A stretch of DNA of 64,000 nt from Pandoraea communis (GCF_902459745.1 NZ_CABPSJ010000007.1:124001-188000); one strand, 5' to 3'; numbered from the stretch's first letter, positions 44,561-55,939 are shown. Notes: generated from the letters alone by a model not told the origin. Translations and numbers: made by a program.

Positions 44561-45553
44561 TCAAAGCGCCGGACGGCGAGGTGCGAGACGGCGGGCGATG
44601 CGCCCGAATGCGCGCACCTGTTGTGCGACGATGCCCTGGCCATACCGGCGCGAACGGCCTTCCGGTGCCGGGAGCTGGTCGCGAATGCCGGTCGGCTCCA
44701 CGGCGCGTTCCCACGACGCCGTGCGGAACAGGATGTCCCACCATGGGACCAGCACACCGAAGTTGCAGCCGTAGCGGGTGCCTTCGTGTCCGTAGCCGAT
44801 CGCGTGATGGCGGCGGTGGAAGTTCGGGCTCACGATCAGGCGTTCGAGTACCGGGCCGAACGGCAGGCGAGCGTTGACGTGCTGCACGCTTTGCAGGAAG
44901 TTGCTCACGGCCACGAGCACGACGTACTGCGCGGGCTGTACGCCGATGAAGAGCGCAATGGCGGCGAAGAACCCGGCCTGCATGATGTTGTCGAGGAAGT
45001 GGTTGCGGTCATCGCACCACAGCGACATCTGCTGCTGGCTGTGATGCACCGCGTGCAATTCCCACCACACGCCGAAGCGGTGCTGCCAGCGGTGATACCA
45101 GTAGCCGGCAAAGTCGAGCACGATCAGATACATCAGGAACGACACCAGCGGCTGATCCGTCACGCCCGGGTACAGTCCGTCGAGATCAATGCTCGGCAGA
45201 CCGTGAATCACCATCTGACTCTGCAACGCGCTGAAGACCGGTTGCAACACCACAAAGAACAGGAGATTCAGGATGCCAAGCTTGGCGATCCAGGTGTAGA
45301 TCACGTCGGCGCGAACCTGACGGCGGTCCTGCCACCGTTCGACCGGGCGCAGCGCCTCAAGCGGGCGCAGCAGCGCGTACGTCACGCCAATCTGCACGAC
45401 GCCGATGAGCACCCAGTACAGGGCGTCATAGATGTCGTCGGCATAGCCCATCAGGCTGAAATGGAACAGCAGCGGCTGCACCACATCCACGTAGATGAGC
45501 GTTTGTGCGGCGGAGATACCGCTGTCGACGAAATTGAGGATTTCCTGAATCAT
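44561..45553 (-). CDS. Sterol desaturase/fatty acid hydroxylase superfamily protein
   Basis: A 330-aa membrane di-iron enzyme. Histidine boxes HRWQH, HAVHHS and HRRHH are present with about five helices (LLFHFSLMGYADDIYDALYWVLIG, LLFFVVLQPVF, FLMYLIVLDFAGYWYHRW). Superfamily members hydroxylate or desaturate lipids using O2. It lies 12 bp after the beta-propeller gene, so the two form an operon. The substrate is unknown; bacterial homologues often act on lipids rather than sterols. Confidence 0.9.
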   Translation of the reverse strand: MIQEILNFVDSGISAAQTLIYVDVVQPLLFHFSLMGYADDIYDALYWVLIGVVQIGVTYALLRPLEALRPVERWQDRRQVRADVIYTWIAKLGILNLLFFVVLQPVFSALQSQMVIHGLPSIDLDGLYPGVTDQPLVSFLMYLIVLDFAGYWYHRWQHRFGVWWELHAVHHSQQQMSLWCDDRNHFLDNIMQAGFFAAIALFIGVQPAQYVVLVAVSNFLQSVQHVNARLPFGPVLERLIVSPNFHRRHHAIGYGHEGTRYGCNFGVLVPWWDILFRTASWERAVEPTGIRDQLPAPEGRSRRYGQGIVAQQVRAFGRIARRLAPRRPAL

Positions 45554-45565
45554 CTGGTGGCCTTG

Positions 45566-46597
45566 TCAGTCCGGATTCGGCGAGAGTATGGGGGCTCGGT
45601 CGGCAAAGAAGATGCCGTGCGGCGACCGGTTGACGGTGATGCGGTCGACCAGTTGACGCGTCGTCAGGTCGATCACGCCAACGTGCCGTGCAAACCGGAA
45701 CGTCACCCAAAGATAGCGCTTGTCGGCGGACAATTCCATGTCATCCGGCCCCGGCATCAGACCGGTGATGTCGGCGACCTTGGTGAGCGACTCGTAATCC
45801 AGAATGCTGATCGTGCTCTCGACGCGGTTGCTCACCGCAATGTGACGGCCATCGGAGAGCGAACGGAAGTTGTGTGCGCCGCGGCCCGTCTGGATACGCT
45901 TGACGACCTTCTGCGCGCGCCAGTCGACCACGGCGACGTCGTCTTCGCCAGTCATGCCGACCAGCAGGTACTTGTCGCCCGGCGTCATCCACAGACCCGC
46001 AGGGGTCTTGCCAACCGGCATGCGCCATTTGATCGTTTGCGTCGCAAGGTCGATGGCCGCAAGTTCGCCTGAATCCTGCAGCGTGACGAATACCGTCTTG
46101 CTGTCGGACGAGAACGTCATGTGGCTGGGCGTTTTGGCCAGCGGAATACGCTTGGCGACCACAACGTTTTCACCGTCGTAACGATAGACGTCGACCCGGT
46201 CCAGACGCAGCGCCGCCGTCACGAACCATTTGCGATCGGGCGAGAAGCCGAGTTGGTAGGGGTCCTCGATGTCGGCGACCTGGCGTTGCAGCTTGCCAGT
46301 GTTGGGATCGAGGAACATCAGACTGTTCGACACCGAGTTCGCCACGATCAGAGAGCGCTTGTCGGGCGTAATCATCAGGTGATGCGGCTCTTTGCCCGTC
46401 GGCATCGTGCCAACAACCTTGTGCGTTGCCTGATCGATGAGCGAAAGCTGAGCGGCGCCGGAATCGAGCACGATCACGGTGCCCGCATGGGCGGTGGAAA
46501 ACGGGAGGACACCGGCGACCAGCGCGGACAGCGTTGCAAGGGTGCGAACACGGCCGGTCAGCCAGGAAAGCCGGGAGAGCTTGGAAGAAAACACCAT
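45566..46597 (-). CDS. Periplasmic YVTN/YncE-like beta-propeller protein
   Basis: A 343-aa protein with a signal peptide ending STAHA, then repeated blades with the pattern GxxPxxxxxSPDxxxxxVxxxxxxxxxxxD (GKEPHHLMITPDKRSLIVANSVSNSL, FSPDRKWFVTAAL, GKTPAGLWMTPGDKYLLVG, GLMPGPDDMELSADKRYLWVTF). It forms a seven-bladed propeller of the YVTN family. No enzymatic residues are obvious; probably a binding or scaffold protein acting with the adjacent membrane hydroxylase. Confidence 0.88.
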   Translation of the reverse strand: MVFSSKLSRLSWLTGRVRTLATLSALVAGVLPFSTAHAGTVIVLDSGAAQLSLIDQATHKVVGTMPTGKEPHHLMITPDKRSLIVANSVSNSLMFLDPNTGKLQRQVADIEDPYQLGFSPDRKWFVTAALRLDRVDVYRYDGENVVVAKRIPLAKTPSHMTFSSDSKTVFVTLQDSGELAAIDLATQTIKWRMPVGKTPAGLWMTPGDKYLLVGMTGEDDVAVVDWRAQKVVKRIQTGRGAHNFRSLSDGRHIAVSNRVESTISILDYESLTKVADITGLMPGPDDMELSADKRYLWVTFRFARHVGVIDLTTRQLVDRITVNRSPHGIFFADRAPILSPNPD

Positions 46598-46751
46598 GAA
46601 TGCCTAGGGTGGGGCGAAAAACGGTGACGCATGCCGGTAAGCCGTACGCCGATTCTTTCGTTAAACGCGCCACATACCTGGTCCGTTGACAAAAAATGGG
46701 ACGAAATGACCGCCAGGCCGATATGAGCGACGTGTGTCGGGCGTTCGGCCG

Positions 46752-47333
46752 TCAGACGGCGTTTTGGGCCGGTGTGCCGTCTCCGGCAGCCTTGCCGTCC
46801 CAGTGTTCCAGCAGGGCCAGCGCGTCTCGTGTCCAGTCCAGCCACCCCTGTTCATAGCGCACCCCCAGCAGGAGGATGTGCCGTTGCAGCGCGGCGTCGC
46901 GCGTGGGCGTTTCGCCCTGCGGAAAATCGCGGGCCTCTATGGCCCGGTAGGCCGCAAGCTTTTGCGCGTGAAGCGCCGCCCGGCGCCGCAGTTCGGGTTG
47001 CAGACCGAGCGGCCCGATGGCGGCGTCTGCACGCAGCCGAACCATGAGGTCGTCGCGAAGGTCGGAGGGCGCCGTTGGGGTGGCCGCCCAGGCGAGCAGT
47101 TCGTCACGGCCGGCGTCGAGCACGCGATAAACACGTTTGCGGGTGCGTCCCCCATCGGGGGCGGCCATGGAGTCGATCCAGCCAGCTGCCTCCATACGCG
47201 CCAGCTCGCGGTAGATCTGTTGATGCGTGGCGTGCCAGAAAAAGCCGATCGATTTGTCGAAGCGGCGGGCAAGGTCATACCCCGAAGAGGATTTCTCCAG
47301 CAGCGAGGTCATCAAGGCGTGGGCGAGCGGCAT
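46752..47333 (-). CDS. PadR-family transcriptional regulator
   Basis: A 193-aa repressor. The PadR winged helix is ALMTSLLEKSSSGYDLARRFDKSIGFFWHATHQQIYRELARMEAAGWI, and the C-terminal region (about 95-185) is the helical dimerisation domain. The ATG at 47333 matches the family start; the frame open to 47519 would run through the operators. Divergent from the fadH-like gene across two near-identical palindromes it most likely binds. Confidence 0.92.
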   Translation of the reverse strand: MPLAHALMTSLLEKSSSGYDLARRFDKSIGFFWHATHQQIYRELARMEAAGWIDSMAAPDGGRTRKRVYRVLDAGRDELLAWAATPTAPSDLRDDLMVRLRADAAIGPLGLQPELRRRAALHAQKLAAYRAIEARDFPQGETPTRDAALQRHILLLGVRYEQGWLDWTRDALALLEHWDGKAAGDGTPAQNAV

Positions 47334-47356
47334 GACCGGTAGTCTAGGGACTCTAA

Positions 47357-49543
<2,187 letters not shown>

Positions 49544-49580
49544 GCCCGTGAGCGAGGTCCGGAAGGGGTAGCCGGTGTGC

Positions 49581-49755
49581 GACAATGGCACCGCTTTGGC
49601 CCGGACGGTCTGTCCGCGCCGAAGCGAAGCCAAAGCGTATGTGCCTTGTGCCAGGCACAACGTGTCCGTGGTGCGCTGCGGTGTGCTGCCATTACGGTGG
49701 CATCCGTCGCGGTCGCAGTAGGAGCCTGTACCGTGTGGCCGACGGTGCCATTGTC
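49581..49755 (+). other. Structured leader with 13-bp closing inverted repeat
   Basis: GACAATGGCACCG (49581-49593) pairs perfectly with CGGTGCCATTGTC (49743-49755). Between them lie nested pairings: CTTTGGC/GCCAAAG (49594 and 49630), CGGAC/GTCCG (49602-49616), TTGTGC/GCACAA (49646-49660) and TGCCA/TGGCA (49687-49702). The element ends at the start of the GGDEF gene and spans its ribosome site. It could be a regulatory RNA or a small MITE-like element with terminal repeats. Confidence 0.5.
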
Positions 49756-51532
49756 AATGAAGCACAAGTTACTTTCGGCCATCTCGCTCAACGGCCGCCT
49801 GCAGTTGCAGAACCTTTCCGTCGTCTCGGTCGTCGTTATTCTATGCAGCAGCCTGCTCATCTGGGCCTGGGGAAGTTACCGGGGCGCCGCTGATGCCTCG
49901 GTTGCGCTGGATGCGCTGCGCGCCACGTTACAGGCGATGGAGAAAGCGTCTGCCGAGCGCGGCCCGGCCAATGCCGTGCTGGGCGCCGATCTTCCGCTGC
50001 CGAACGAATCCGTCATCGCGCTGCGCAATGCACGCGAGGCGACCAACGCGCGTCTGCAGGAGTTGCTTTCCGCGCTCTCCTCTGACGCGTGCGATCAATG
50101 TGCCGGCGGTTTGCATGCCGTCGAGCGCGCCCGGCTCGATCTCGCCGCAGCCAGTGCCAACGTCGATCTGTTGGTACAGCGCCCGCGCGAAATGCGCAGC
50201 GACGCAGCCGTGCGCGACGCCGTCGACCGCATGATGCGAGTCATCGCGGATTTCAGCCCGGTGGCATCGTCGCGGATCGACGTGATTTCGCGAGGTGCGC
50301 CCAGTGCGCTGAACTACATCATCCTTGCCCGTCTGGCAGCGGATTTACGTGAATATGCCGGCCAACTGGGCTCGGACTTTACCGCTACGCTCACCACTGG
50401 CGAGACCCTCACCGAAGCGGATCAGCGCACGATCGAGAGAACGCTCGGCCGCATCGACCAACTGCGCGAGATGATCGCCTCGCGGATGGTCACGCCCCCG
50501 GAGCTCGGCCCCGAGACGCTCAAAGCACTGAACGCGCAGTATTTTGCGACGGGGTTGCATTACGTGGCGCTCGTGCGCACGCTGACCAGTCAGCCTCGGC
50601 CGCCCTCGATTACGACGGCGGAGTTTGCGCGCAACTATGTGCCGACGATGCGTGCGATCACCGATTTTCGTGACAGCATGCTGAACTTGGCCGCGCAGCA
50701 AGTCGAGGCGCGCCGCTCGAGTGCGCTCAAGTGGCTTATCGTCATCGCACTGGCCGAGGTCGCGCTGGTGCTCCTGATGTACTTTGCGTGGCGCGATTTT
50801 CGTCGCGGCGTGGTGCAACCGTTCGAGGAGGCGACACGCTTTGTCGATGCGCTTGCCCAAGGCGATCTCAAGGCGCCTTTGCCTGACGAAGGCATGCCGA
50901 TGCGCCACCCGCAGGTGCGCGCCGTGTTCGATACGTTGCGCGTCTTGAAGCAGAACACCATTGAGTTGGTGCAGTTGCGTCGCGAGCATGCACGTCTGGC
51001 GGGCGAACTGGAGATGTATACCGACACCGATCCGCTGACGCGCCTGATGAACTGGCGGGCGTTCGAGCGGCAGGCGCGGGCGCTGTGTGCGATGCCGTCG
51101 CCGGGGCGGGTGGCGTTGATCAAGTTCGATGTCGACAACTTTTCACAGATCAACGCGACCTGGGGGCACGCCGTGGGCGACGAAGTGCTGTGCCGCGTCG
51201 GCGCTGTCTGCCTGAATACGTCCCAGCCCGGCGACGTGGTCGGGCGGTTGGGTGCGGATGCCTTCGTGATCCTCGCTCGCGTGCTCGACGGCTCGCGCGC
51301 GCAGCAATTCGCCGAACTGCTGCGCGGGCGCATCGAAGCCACGGCATTGACCTTGCCGAATGGCGAAGTCCTGCCGTTGACGGCGAGCTTCGGTATTGCA
51401 ATGGACAACGGGGTTACGTTCGATGCGAATGGCGTGCCGACCGGCGAGCCGATCAACGTCTCGGCCCTCCTGAGTCAGGCGGAGCGTCAGCTCAACGCCG
51501 CGCGGCAAGCGCGGCGTCACGTCATCGAGTAA
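49733..51532 (+). CDS. Membrane GGDEF-domain protein with degenerate active site
   Basis: A 599-aa protein. The GTG at 49733 has AGGAG 8 bp upstream; ATG at 49757 is the alternative but lacks a ribosome site. Helices at about 27-52 and 340-360 flank a roughly 290-residue periplasmic sensor. The GGDEF domain keeps the metal Asp (FDVDNFSQINATWGHAVGDEVL), but the signature reads RLGADAFVIL instead of GGDEF, so diguanylate cyclase activity is probably lost. It may bind nucleotides or act as a receptor. Confidence 0.88.
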   Translation: MWPTVPLSMKHKLLSAISLNGRLQLQNLSVVSVVVILCSSLLIWAWGSYRGAADASVALDALRATLQAMEKASAERGPANAVLGADLPLPNESVIALRNAREATNARLQELLSALSSDACDQCAGGLHAVERARLDLAAASANVDLLVQRPREMRSDAAVRDAVDRMMRVIADFSPVASSRIDVISRGAPSALNYIILARLAADLREYAGQLGSDFTATLTTGETLTEADQRTIERTLGRIDQLREMIASRMVTPPELGPETLKALNAQYFATGLHYVALVRTLTSQPRPPSITTAEFARNYVPTMRAITDFRDSMLNLAAQQVEARRSSALKWLIVIALAEVALVLLMYFAWRDFRRGVVQPFEEATRFVDALAQGDLKAPLPDEGMPMRHPQVRAVFDTLRVLKQNTIELVQLRREHARLAGELEMYTDTDPLTRLMNWRAFERQARALCAMPSPGRVALIKFDVDNFSQINATWGHAVGDEVLCRVGAVCLNTSQPGDVVGRLGADAFVILARVLDGSRAQQFAELLRGRIEATALTLPNGEVLPLTASFGIAMDNGVTFDANGVPTGEPINVSALLSQAERQLNAARQARRHVIE

Positions 51533-51539
51533 GCCGCGA

Positions 51540-53015
51540 TCAAGGCCACCGCGGCGTGGCCGTGCCCAGCGCCATCGCCGGTAGGGCCCAGTCGACAGGC
51601 GTGCCCGCGATCGACATTGGCGTCGCCACACGCCGCACCGGTCCCCACGACGTATCTTCGATACGGGCGGACAGATCGTCCGGCGTTTCCGCAGCGAGCG
51701 GCGAGGGCGCGGGGTCGGGCGTGCGATGCGTCACGAGCAAACGCGCGGTCCGGGCCAGCGAGGCACGCACGGTGCTGCCGGCGTGTTGCGTCTGGCGAAG
51801 CGCCAGGGCATGAACTGCCGCTGCCGCCATGAGATACCCCGTGGCGTAGTCGATGCCTTGCCCCGGCAACGGCACCGGCCTCGGCATACCTGTTACCCGC
51901 ATCCCTGCGTCAGCGATCCCGGTGCTCATCTGCACCAGACTGTCGAAACCGCGTCTTGCCTGCCAGGGGCCTTGCCAACCGTAGGCATCGAGCGAGACAT
52001 CGATCAGCATCGGATTGAGTTCGCGACGCCGAGCCGCCCCGAGGCCGAGAGAGTCGAGCGCATTGGGGCGATAGCCGTGAACGACGATGTCCGCCTCACG
52101 CAGCAGGGTTTCGAGCACCGCGCGGCCGTCGGCTTGTCTCAGGTCGAGACGCGCGCAGCGCTTGCCGAGCACCACTTCCGGCACGGTGCCGGGCTCGTCC
52201 CAATCGGGCGGATCGATGCGCAATACCTGCGCGCCGAACCCTGCGAGAAAGCGCGTTGCCGTCGGCCCCGCGAGAATGCGCGTGAGATCTAGCACGCGAA
52301 TACCGCTGAGCGGGCGTTCCGCCATCGGCTTCCATCCGGCGATGTCGCGTGGTGTGCCAGCCGCCGATCCCGCGTCGAACGTCTGCCAATGCAATAAGGG
52401 TTCACGGGCCACGGCTTCGCCTTGGGGATGGGTGTCCCACTGCGCGATCGTGCGCATGGCAGCGGCACATCCTCCTTGCGCCACAACGGCGGTCTCCAGG
52501 GCATCGGCCTGCCAGCCGGCCACTTCACGTGCCACCGTGTCGCGATCTGCCTCGACTCCAAGCACGGCAAGGGCGGCGGCTCGGTGATGAGGTGCATTGG
52601 TGTGCAGACGAATCCAGCCATCGGACGTGCGGTAGTCGCCCGCAATCGGGTCCCACATCGGTGGCGACGACCATCCCTGCGCACGCAGTGACGTTTGAAA
52701 CCAGAACGACGCCAGTCGCCGGTCGACGTTGACCGCCGGTATCGCTGCGTGAGCCGCGAGCCCGTAATCGCCCGCCGTGCCGGTCGTGAGGCCTGCGACG
52801 GCGAGCGTCGCACTGGCGATGGCTGCCGTGGCGAAATCGGTATACGGAAAGGCGCACGGCAACGCGCCACTGCCGCTGATCGTCAGGTTGTCGGGGGCAG
52901 CGAGGGACGTGGTGGCGTGTGCAGCGATCGCCAAACGCATGTCGTCCAGATAGGACGTGACGAAATGGGGGGCGTCGGCGAGCGGCACTGCACGCCCGGA
53001 AACAGTGGAGTGCAT
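51540..53015 (-). CDS. Class III (CaiB/BaiF) CoA-transferase with unusual half-domain order
   Basis: A 491-aa protein. The canonical family N-terminal half (LSGIRVLDLTRILAGPTATRFLAGFGAQVLRIDPP, then GKRCARLDLRQ) begins only at residue 236 and runs to DYATGYLMAAAAVHALALRQ. Residues 55-215 look like the later half (YTDFATAAIASATLAVAGL, GDYRTSDGWIRLHTN), which normally follows. This suggests circular permutation or fusion. Divergent from the HTH-citrate synthase across a palindromic gap. Probably an acyl-CoA:carboxylate CoA-transferase; substrates unknown. Confidence 0.85.
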   Translation of the reverse strand: MHSTVSGRAVPLADAPHFVTSYLDDMRLAIAAHATTSLAAPDNLTISGSGALPCAFPYTDFATAAIASATLAVAGLTTGTAGDYGLAAHAAIPAVNVDRRLASFWFQTSLRAQGWSSPPMWDPIAGDYRTSDGWIRLHTNAPHHRAAALAVLGVEADRDTVAREVAGWQADALETAVVAQGGCAAAMRTIAQWDTHPQGEAVAREPLLHWQTFDAGSAAGTPRDIAGWKPMAERPLSGIRVLDLTRILAGPTATRFLAGFGAQVLRIDPPDWDEPGTVPEVVLGKRCARLDLRQADGRAVLETLLREADIVVHGYRPNALDSLGLGAARRRELNPMLIDVSLDAYGWQGPWQARRGFDSLVQMSTGIADAGMRVTGMPRPVPLPGQGIDYATGYLMAAAAVHALALRQTQHAGSTVRASLARTARLLVTHRTPDPAPSPLAAETPDDLSARIEDTSWGPVRRVATPMSIAGTPVDWALPAMALGTATPRWP

Positions 53016-53108
53016 AGGAAGTCCTTGAACGATTCGATACGTGACATCGCACTGAGTCGCGATGCGAGACTGCCGGCGCGTTGAAGCTTATGCCGATGGA
53101 TTTTATTG

Positions 53109-53131
53109 TCAATATTGATTAACTTAATCAA
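53109..53131. promoter_or_regulatory. Palindromic operator between CoA-transferase and HTH-citrate synthase
   Basis: TTGATTAACTTAATCAA (perfect 8-1-8) overlaps TCAATATTGA (perfect 10-bp palindrome). It lies about 30 bp upstream of the HTH-citrate synthase in an AT-rich part of the 145-bp divergent gap and is a likely target for its DNA-binding domain. Confidence 0.6.
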
Positions 53132-53160
53132 GTTGTTGGTTCATCCCCCCTTGGTCACAC

Positions 53161-54378
53161 ATGTCGAACGCCATGAATTACTTCACTGCCACGCAGGCCG
53201 CCGAGCGTCTCGGCGTGTCGCTGCAAACGCTCTACGCTTACGTGAGCCGCGGATTGCTGCATGCGGAACCGGGAAAGACGCATCGCGAACGCCGCTATCG
53301 GGTAGCCGACGTCGAGCGGCTGGCCGCGCAGCGCACGCGAGGGCGCAAACCGAAAGAGGTGGCCAAGGCGGCACTGGATTGGGGGATGCCGGTGTTGGAG
53401 TCTTCGATTACGTTGATCGAAGACGGCCGCTGCTACTACCGGGGGCGCGACGCCCTGGCGATGGCCGAAACGGCGTCGGTCGAAGCGACGGCGGCGTGGC
53501 TGTGGCAATGCGACGAGGCGTCGGCCTTCGTGGCAGACGACGATCGCCAACGCCACCTCGGCGATTGGCCGGTGCTGCTTCTTGAGCGCTATCGCGCACG
53601 GCGCGCGGAGGAGGCGTTGTTGCCCACGTTTGCCGTGGCGAGCGATGACGCATCGACCGCCATCTGGCAGCGTGATCCGGTACGCGTCGCACAGGGAAAT
53701 GCCGCCCTGTTGCGTCTGATGACCGCCTGTCTGCTGGGCACCTTACCCAGCGATGCCCCCATTCACCAACAATGTGCCCAAGCGTGGGAGGTGCAAGATG
53801 CCGAGGGTGCCGACCTCATCCGCATGGCGCTGGTGCTGTGTGCCGACCATGAGTTGAACGCTTCGAGTTTCACGGCACGTTGCGTCGCGTCGACCGGCGC
53901 GAGTTTGCGTGCGGCGGTTATTGCAGGGTTGTCGGCGCTGACGGGTGGCCGTCATGGTGGCACGACCGCCCGCAATGAAGCGATGTGGGACGAAGTCGGT
54001 GAAACGGACGTGGCCGCACGCATGCGCGAGCGGCTCGCTCGCGGCGAAAAGCTGCCGGGCTTCGGACACCACCTGTATCCGGCGGGCGATGTTCGTGCGA
54101 GCGCGATGCTTGATCGGGTGTTGCCTGCGCATCCGGCCTGGCAGACGATGATCGACGCCGCCGATGCGCTCGTCGGGCAACGTCCGTCGCTCGACTTTGC
54201 GCTCGTGGCGGTGCGGCGTCACCTCAATCTGCCGGTAGGTGCGGCGTTCGGCTTGTTTGCACTGGGCCGCACCATCGGCTGGATCGCGCATGCAATGGAG
54301 CAGCGCGAGAGTACGCAACTGATTCGACCGCGTGCGGCGTATGTCGGCGCGCGGCCGACGGCATTCCCACCGGCATGA
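53161..54378 (+). CDS. Citrate synthase-like enzyme fused to an N-terminal helix-turn-helix
   Basis: A 405-aa fusion. Residues about 7-58 are an excisionase/MerR-type HTH (FTATQAAERLGVSLQTLYAYVSRGLL, RRYRVADVERLAAQRTRGRKP). The rest is citrate synthase: DHELNASSFTARCVAST, GGRHGGT (H265), GFGHHLY (H303) and LDFALVAV (D345), so all three catalytic residues are kept. It may both make or sense a citrate-type CoA condensation product and regulate transcription. Divergent from the CoA-transferase, its probable target and metabolic partner. Confidence 0.88.
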   Translation: MSNAMNYFTATQAAERLGVSLQTLYAYVSRGLLHAEPGKTHRERRYRVADVERLAAQRTRGRKPKEVAKAALDWGMPVLESSITLIEDGRCYYRGRDALAMAETASVEATAAWLWQCDEASAFVADDDRQRHLGDWPVLLLERYRARRAEEALLPTFAVASDDASTAIWQRDPVRVAQGNAALLRLMTACLLGTLPSDAPIHQQCAQAWEVQDAEGADLIRMALVLCADHELNASSFTARCVASTGASLRAAVIAGLSALTGGRHGGTTARNEAMWDEVGETDVAARMRERLARGEKLPGFGHHLYPAGDVRASAMLDRVLPAHPAWQTMIDAADALVGQRPSLDFALVAVRRHLNLPVGAAFGLFALGRTIGWIAHAMEQRESTQLIRPRAAYVGARPTAFPPA

Positions 54379-54400
54379 ACGCCCGGATGCGCGGCACGGG

Positions 54401-55939
54401 TCATCCGCGCGTGCGGCGTCCGAAGACAAGGCGGTCGCCAGCCCAGACAAGCACCATCGTGGCCCCCATCAGCGGGAAGAGGCCGCCGAGCGCGAACATG
54501 CCGATCGTCCATCCGCGCATGGGCGGTCGTGCTTGCGGGCGAGACGGTGCGCCGAGCGAACGGGCGGGGCGACGCATCCACCACATGACGGCGCCGGTGG
54601 CGGCCATCGCGAACAATCCCATGGAAATCAACGCACACAGCCATTGATTGGCAACGCCGAAGTACTTGCCCATGTGCAGCGAGGTTCCATACGAGATCGC
54701 TTGCGCAACGGCGCCGTAGGCGGTGTAGTCGATGTCCTGCAAGACCTTGCCGCTGTACTGATCGATGTGCAACGTCCGTTCGTCTCGCGGGTCTGCCGGG
54801 AAGTAGGACACGGTGTAGACGCCGTCCGGGCGCGACGGCACGACAAGGCTGTAGCCGCTCTGAACGCCATGCCGTGCCGCAATGGCCATGATGTCGTCGA
54901 CCGGCAACGCCCCTTGGGCGTACAGGCTGGCGGGCGACATGCCCATGCTGCCCATGCCTTCGTGGCCTTCATGCCCGGTGTGTTCGTTGGCATCGCCGTG
55001 CGTCATTCCGGTCATTGACGCCATGTCGTTCATCCCTGGCGCCGACGAGGTTTTCGACGCAGGCGGTAGCGCGGAAACGGGGACCGTCGTATTGCCGACC
55101 GCCCACGGAATTTGCGCGATGGGCAGGTCATCCATCTTCATCGGCTTGGCCGGGAGTTGCGAGCGCACCAGCGCTTCGCCCCAGGCACCCGCCGGAGAGC
55201 CCATGCCGGCTTTCGTCGCCAGCGCCTTGAACTGTGCGCCCCACGAGCCGGACCACGGCAGCCCGGTCAGCACGAAGGCGAGTCCGCCGGCCGCCAGCCA
55301 GAAGCCGGCCACACCGTGCAGATTGCGCAGCAGCGCGCGTCCACGCAATGGCAGACGCGGGCGCAATGCAGTCGCCCATGTCGCGCCGGCACGTGGCCAC
55401 CACAATGCGAGCCCGGTCGCGAGCATAACCAGCGTCCAGCAACCTGCCAGTTCCATGAGCCATTCGCCCGGCTTGCCCAGCATGAGCGATCGGTGGAGCG
55501 CGCGAGCCTGCTTCATCAGCCGACGCTCGACGCTCAGCGTGCCAAGCACCGTGCCCGTGTACGGGTTCACGTAGATACTTTCCCGTTCGCCATTGGACAG
55601 GCGAAAGATGAATTCGGCACTGCGCTTCGGGTCACGATTGACTTCGACGGAACTGATCTTCGAGCCGGCGGGCAGCGATGCCGCCGCGCGATCCATCAAT
55701 GCCTGTTCGCTCAGCCGGGGGGACGTGGACGCTGCCACGACCATCCGGTCGTGATACAGCCACGGCTCGATTTGGGGCTGAAAGACGTAGAGGGTTCCGG
55801 TGATTGCGAGCACCATGAGCCAGGGCATGACGAACAGCCCCGCGTAGAAATGCCAGCGCCAGAGGGTTCGGTACTGCCCGGCGCTGGTGGCCGATTGCGC
55901 TTCGCGCGTCCGGGGCGTCTGGGAATAGGGGATCTGCAT
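54401..55939 (-). CDS. PepSY-associated membrane protein with metal-binding loop
   Basis: A 512-aa PepSY_TM (PiuB-like) protein with four membrane helices (LWRWHFYAGLFVMPWLMVLAITGTLYVF first) and periplasmic PepSY domains (EQALMDRAAASLPAGSKISSVEV, SVERRLMKQARALHRSLMLG). A His/Met-rich stretch at about 320-355 (MNDMASMTGMTHGD then HTGHEGHEGMGSMGMS) suggests copper or other soft-metal binding. Relatives act as ferric-siderophore reductases or metal-linked redox proteins. ATG at 55939 chosen. Follows a DUF2946 gene on the same strand. Confidence 0.88.
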   Translation of the reverse strand: MQIPYSQTPRTREAQSATSAGQYRTLWRWHFYAGLFVMPWLMVLAITGTLYVFQPQIEPWLYHDRMVVAASTSPRLSEQALMDRAAASLPAGSKISSVEVNRDPKRSAEFIFRLSNGERESIYVNPYTGTVLGTLSVERRLMKQARALHRSLMLGKPGEWLMELAGCWTLVMLATGLALWWPRAGATWATALRPRLPLRGRALLRNLHGVAGFWLAAGGLAFVLTGLPWSGSWGAQFKALATKAGMGSPAGAWGEALVRSQLPAKPMKMDDLPIAQIPWAVGNTTVPVSALPPASKTSSAPGMNDMASMTGMTHGDANEHTGHEGHEGMGSMGMSPASLYAQGALPVDDIMAIAARHGVQSGYSLVVPSRPDGVYTVSYFPADPRDERTLHIDQYSGKVLQDIDYTAYGAVAQAISYGTSLHMGKYFGVANQWLCALISMGLFAMAATGAVMWWMRRPARSLGAPSRPQARPPMRGWTIGMFALGGLFPLMGATMVLVWAGDRLVFGRRTRG

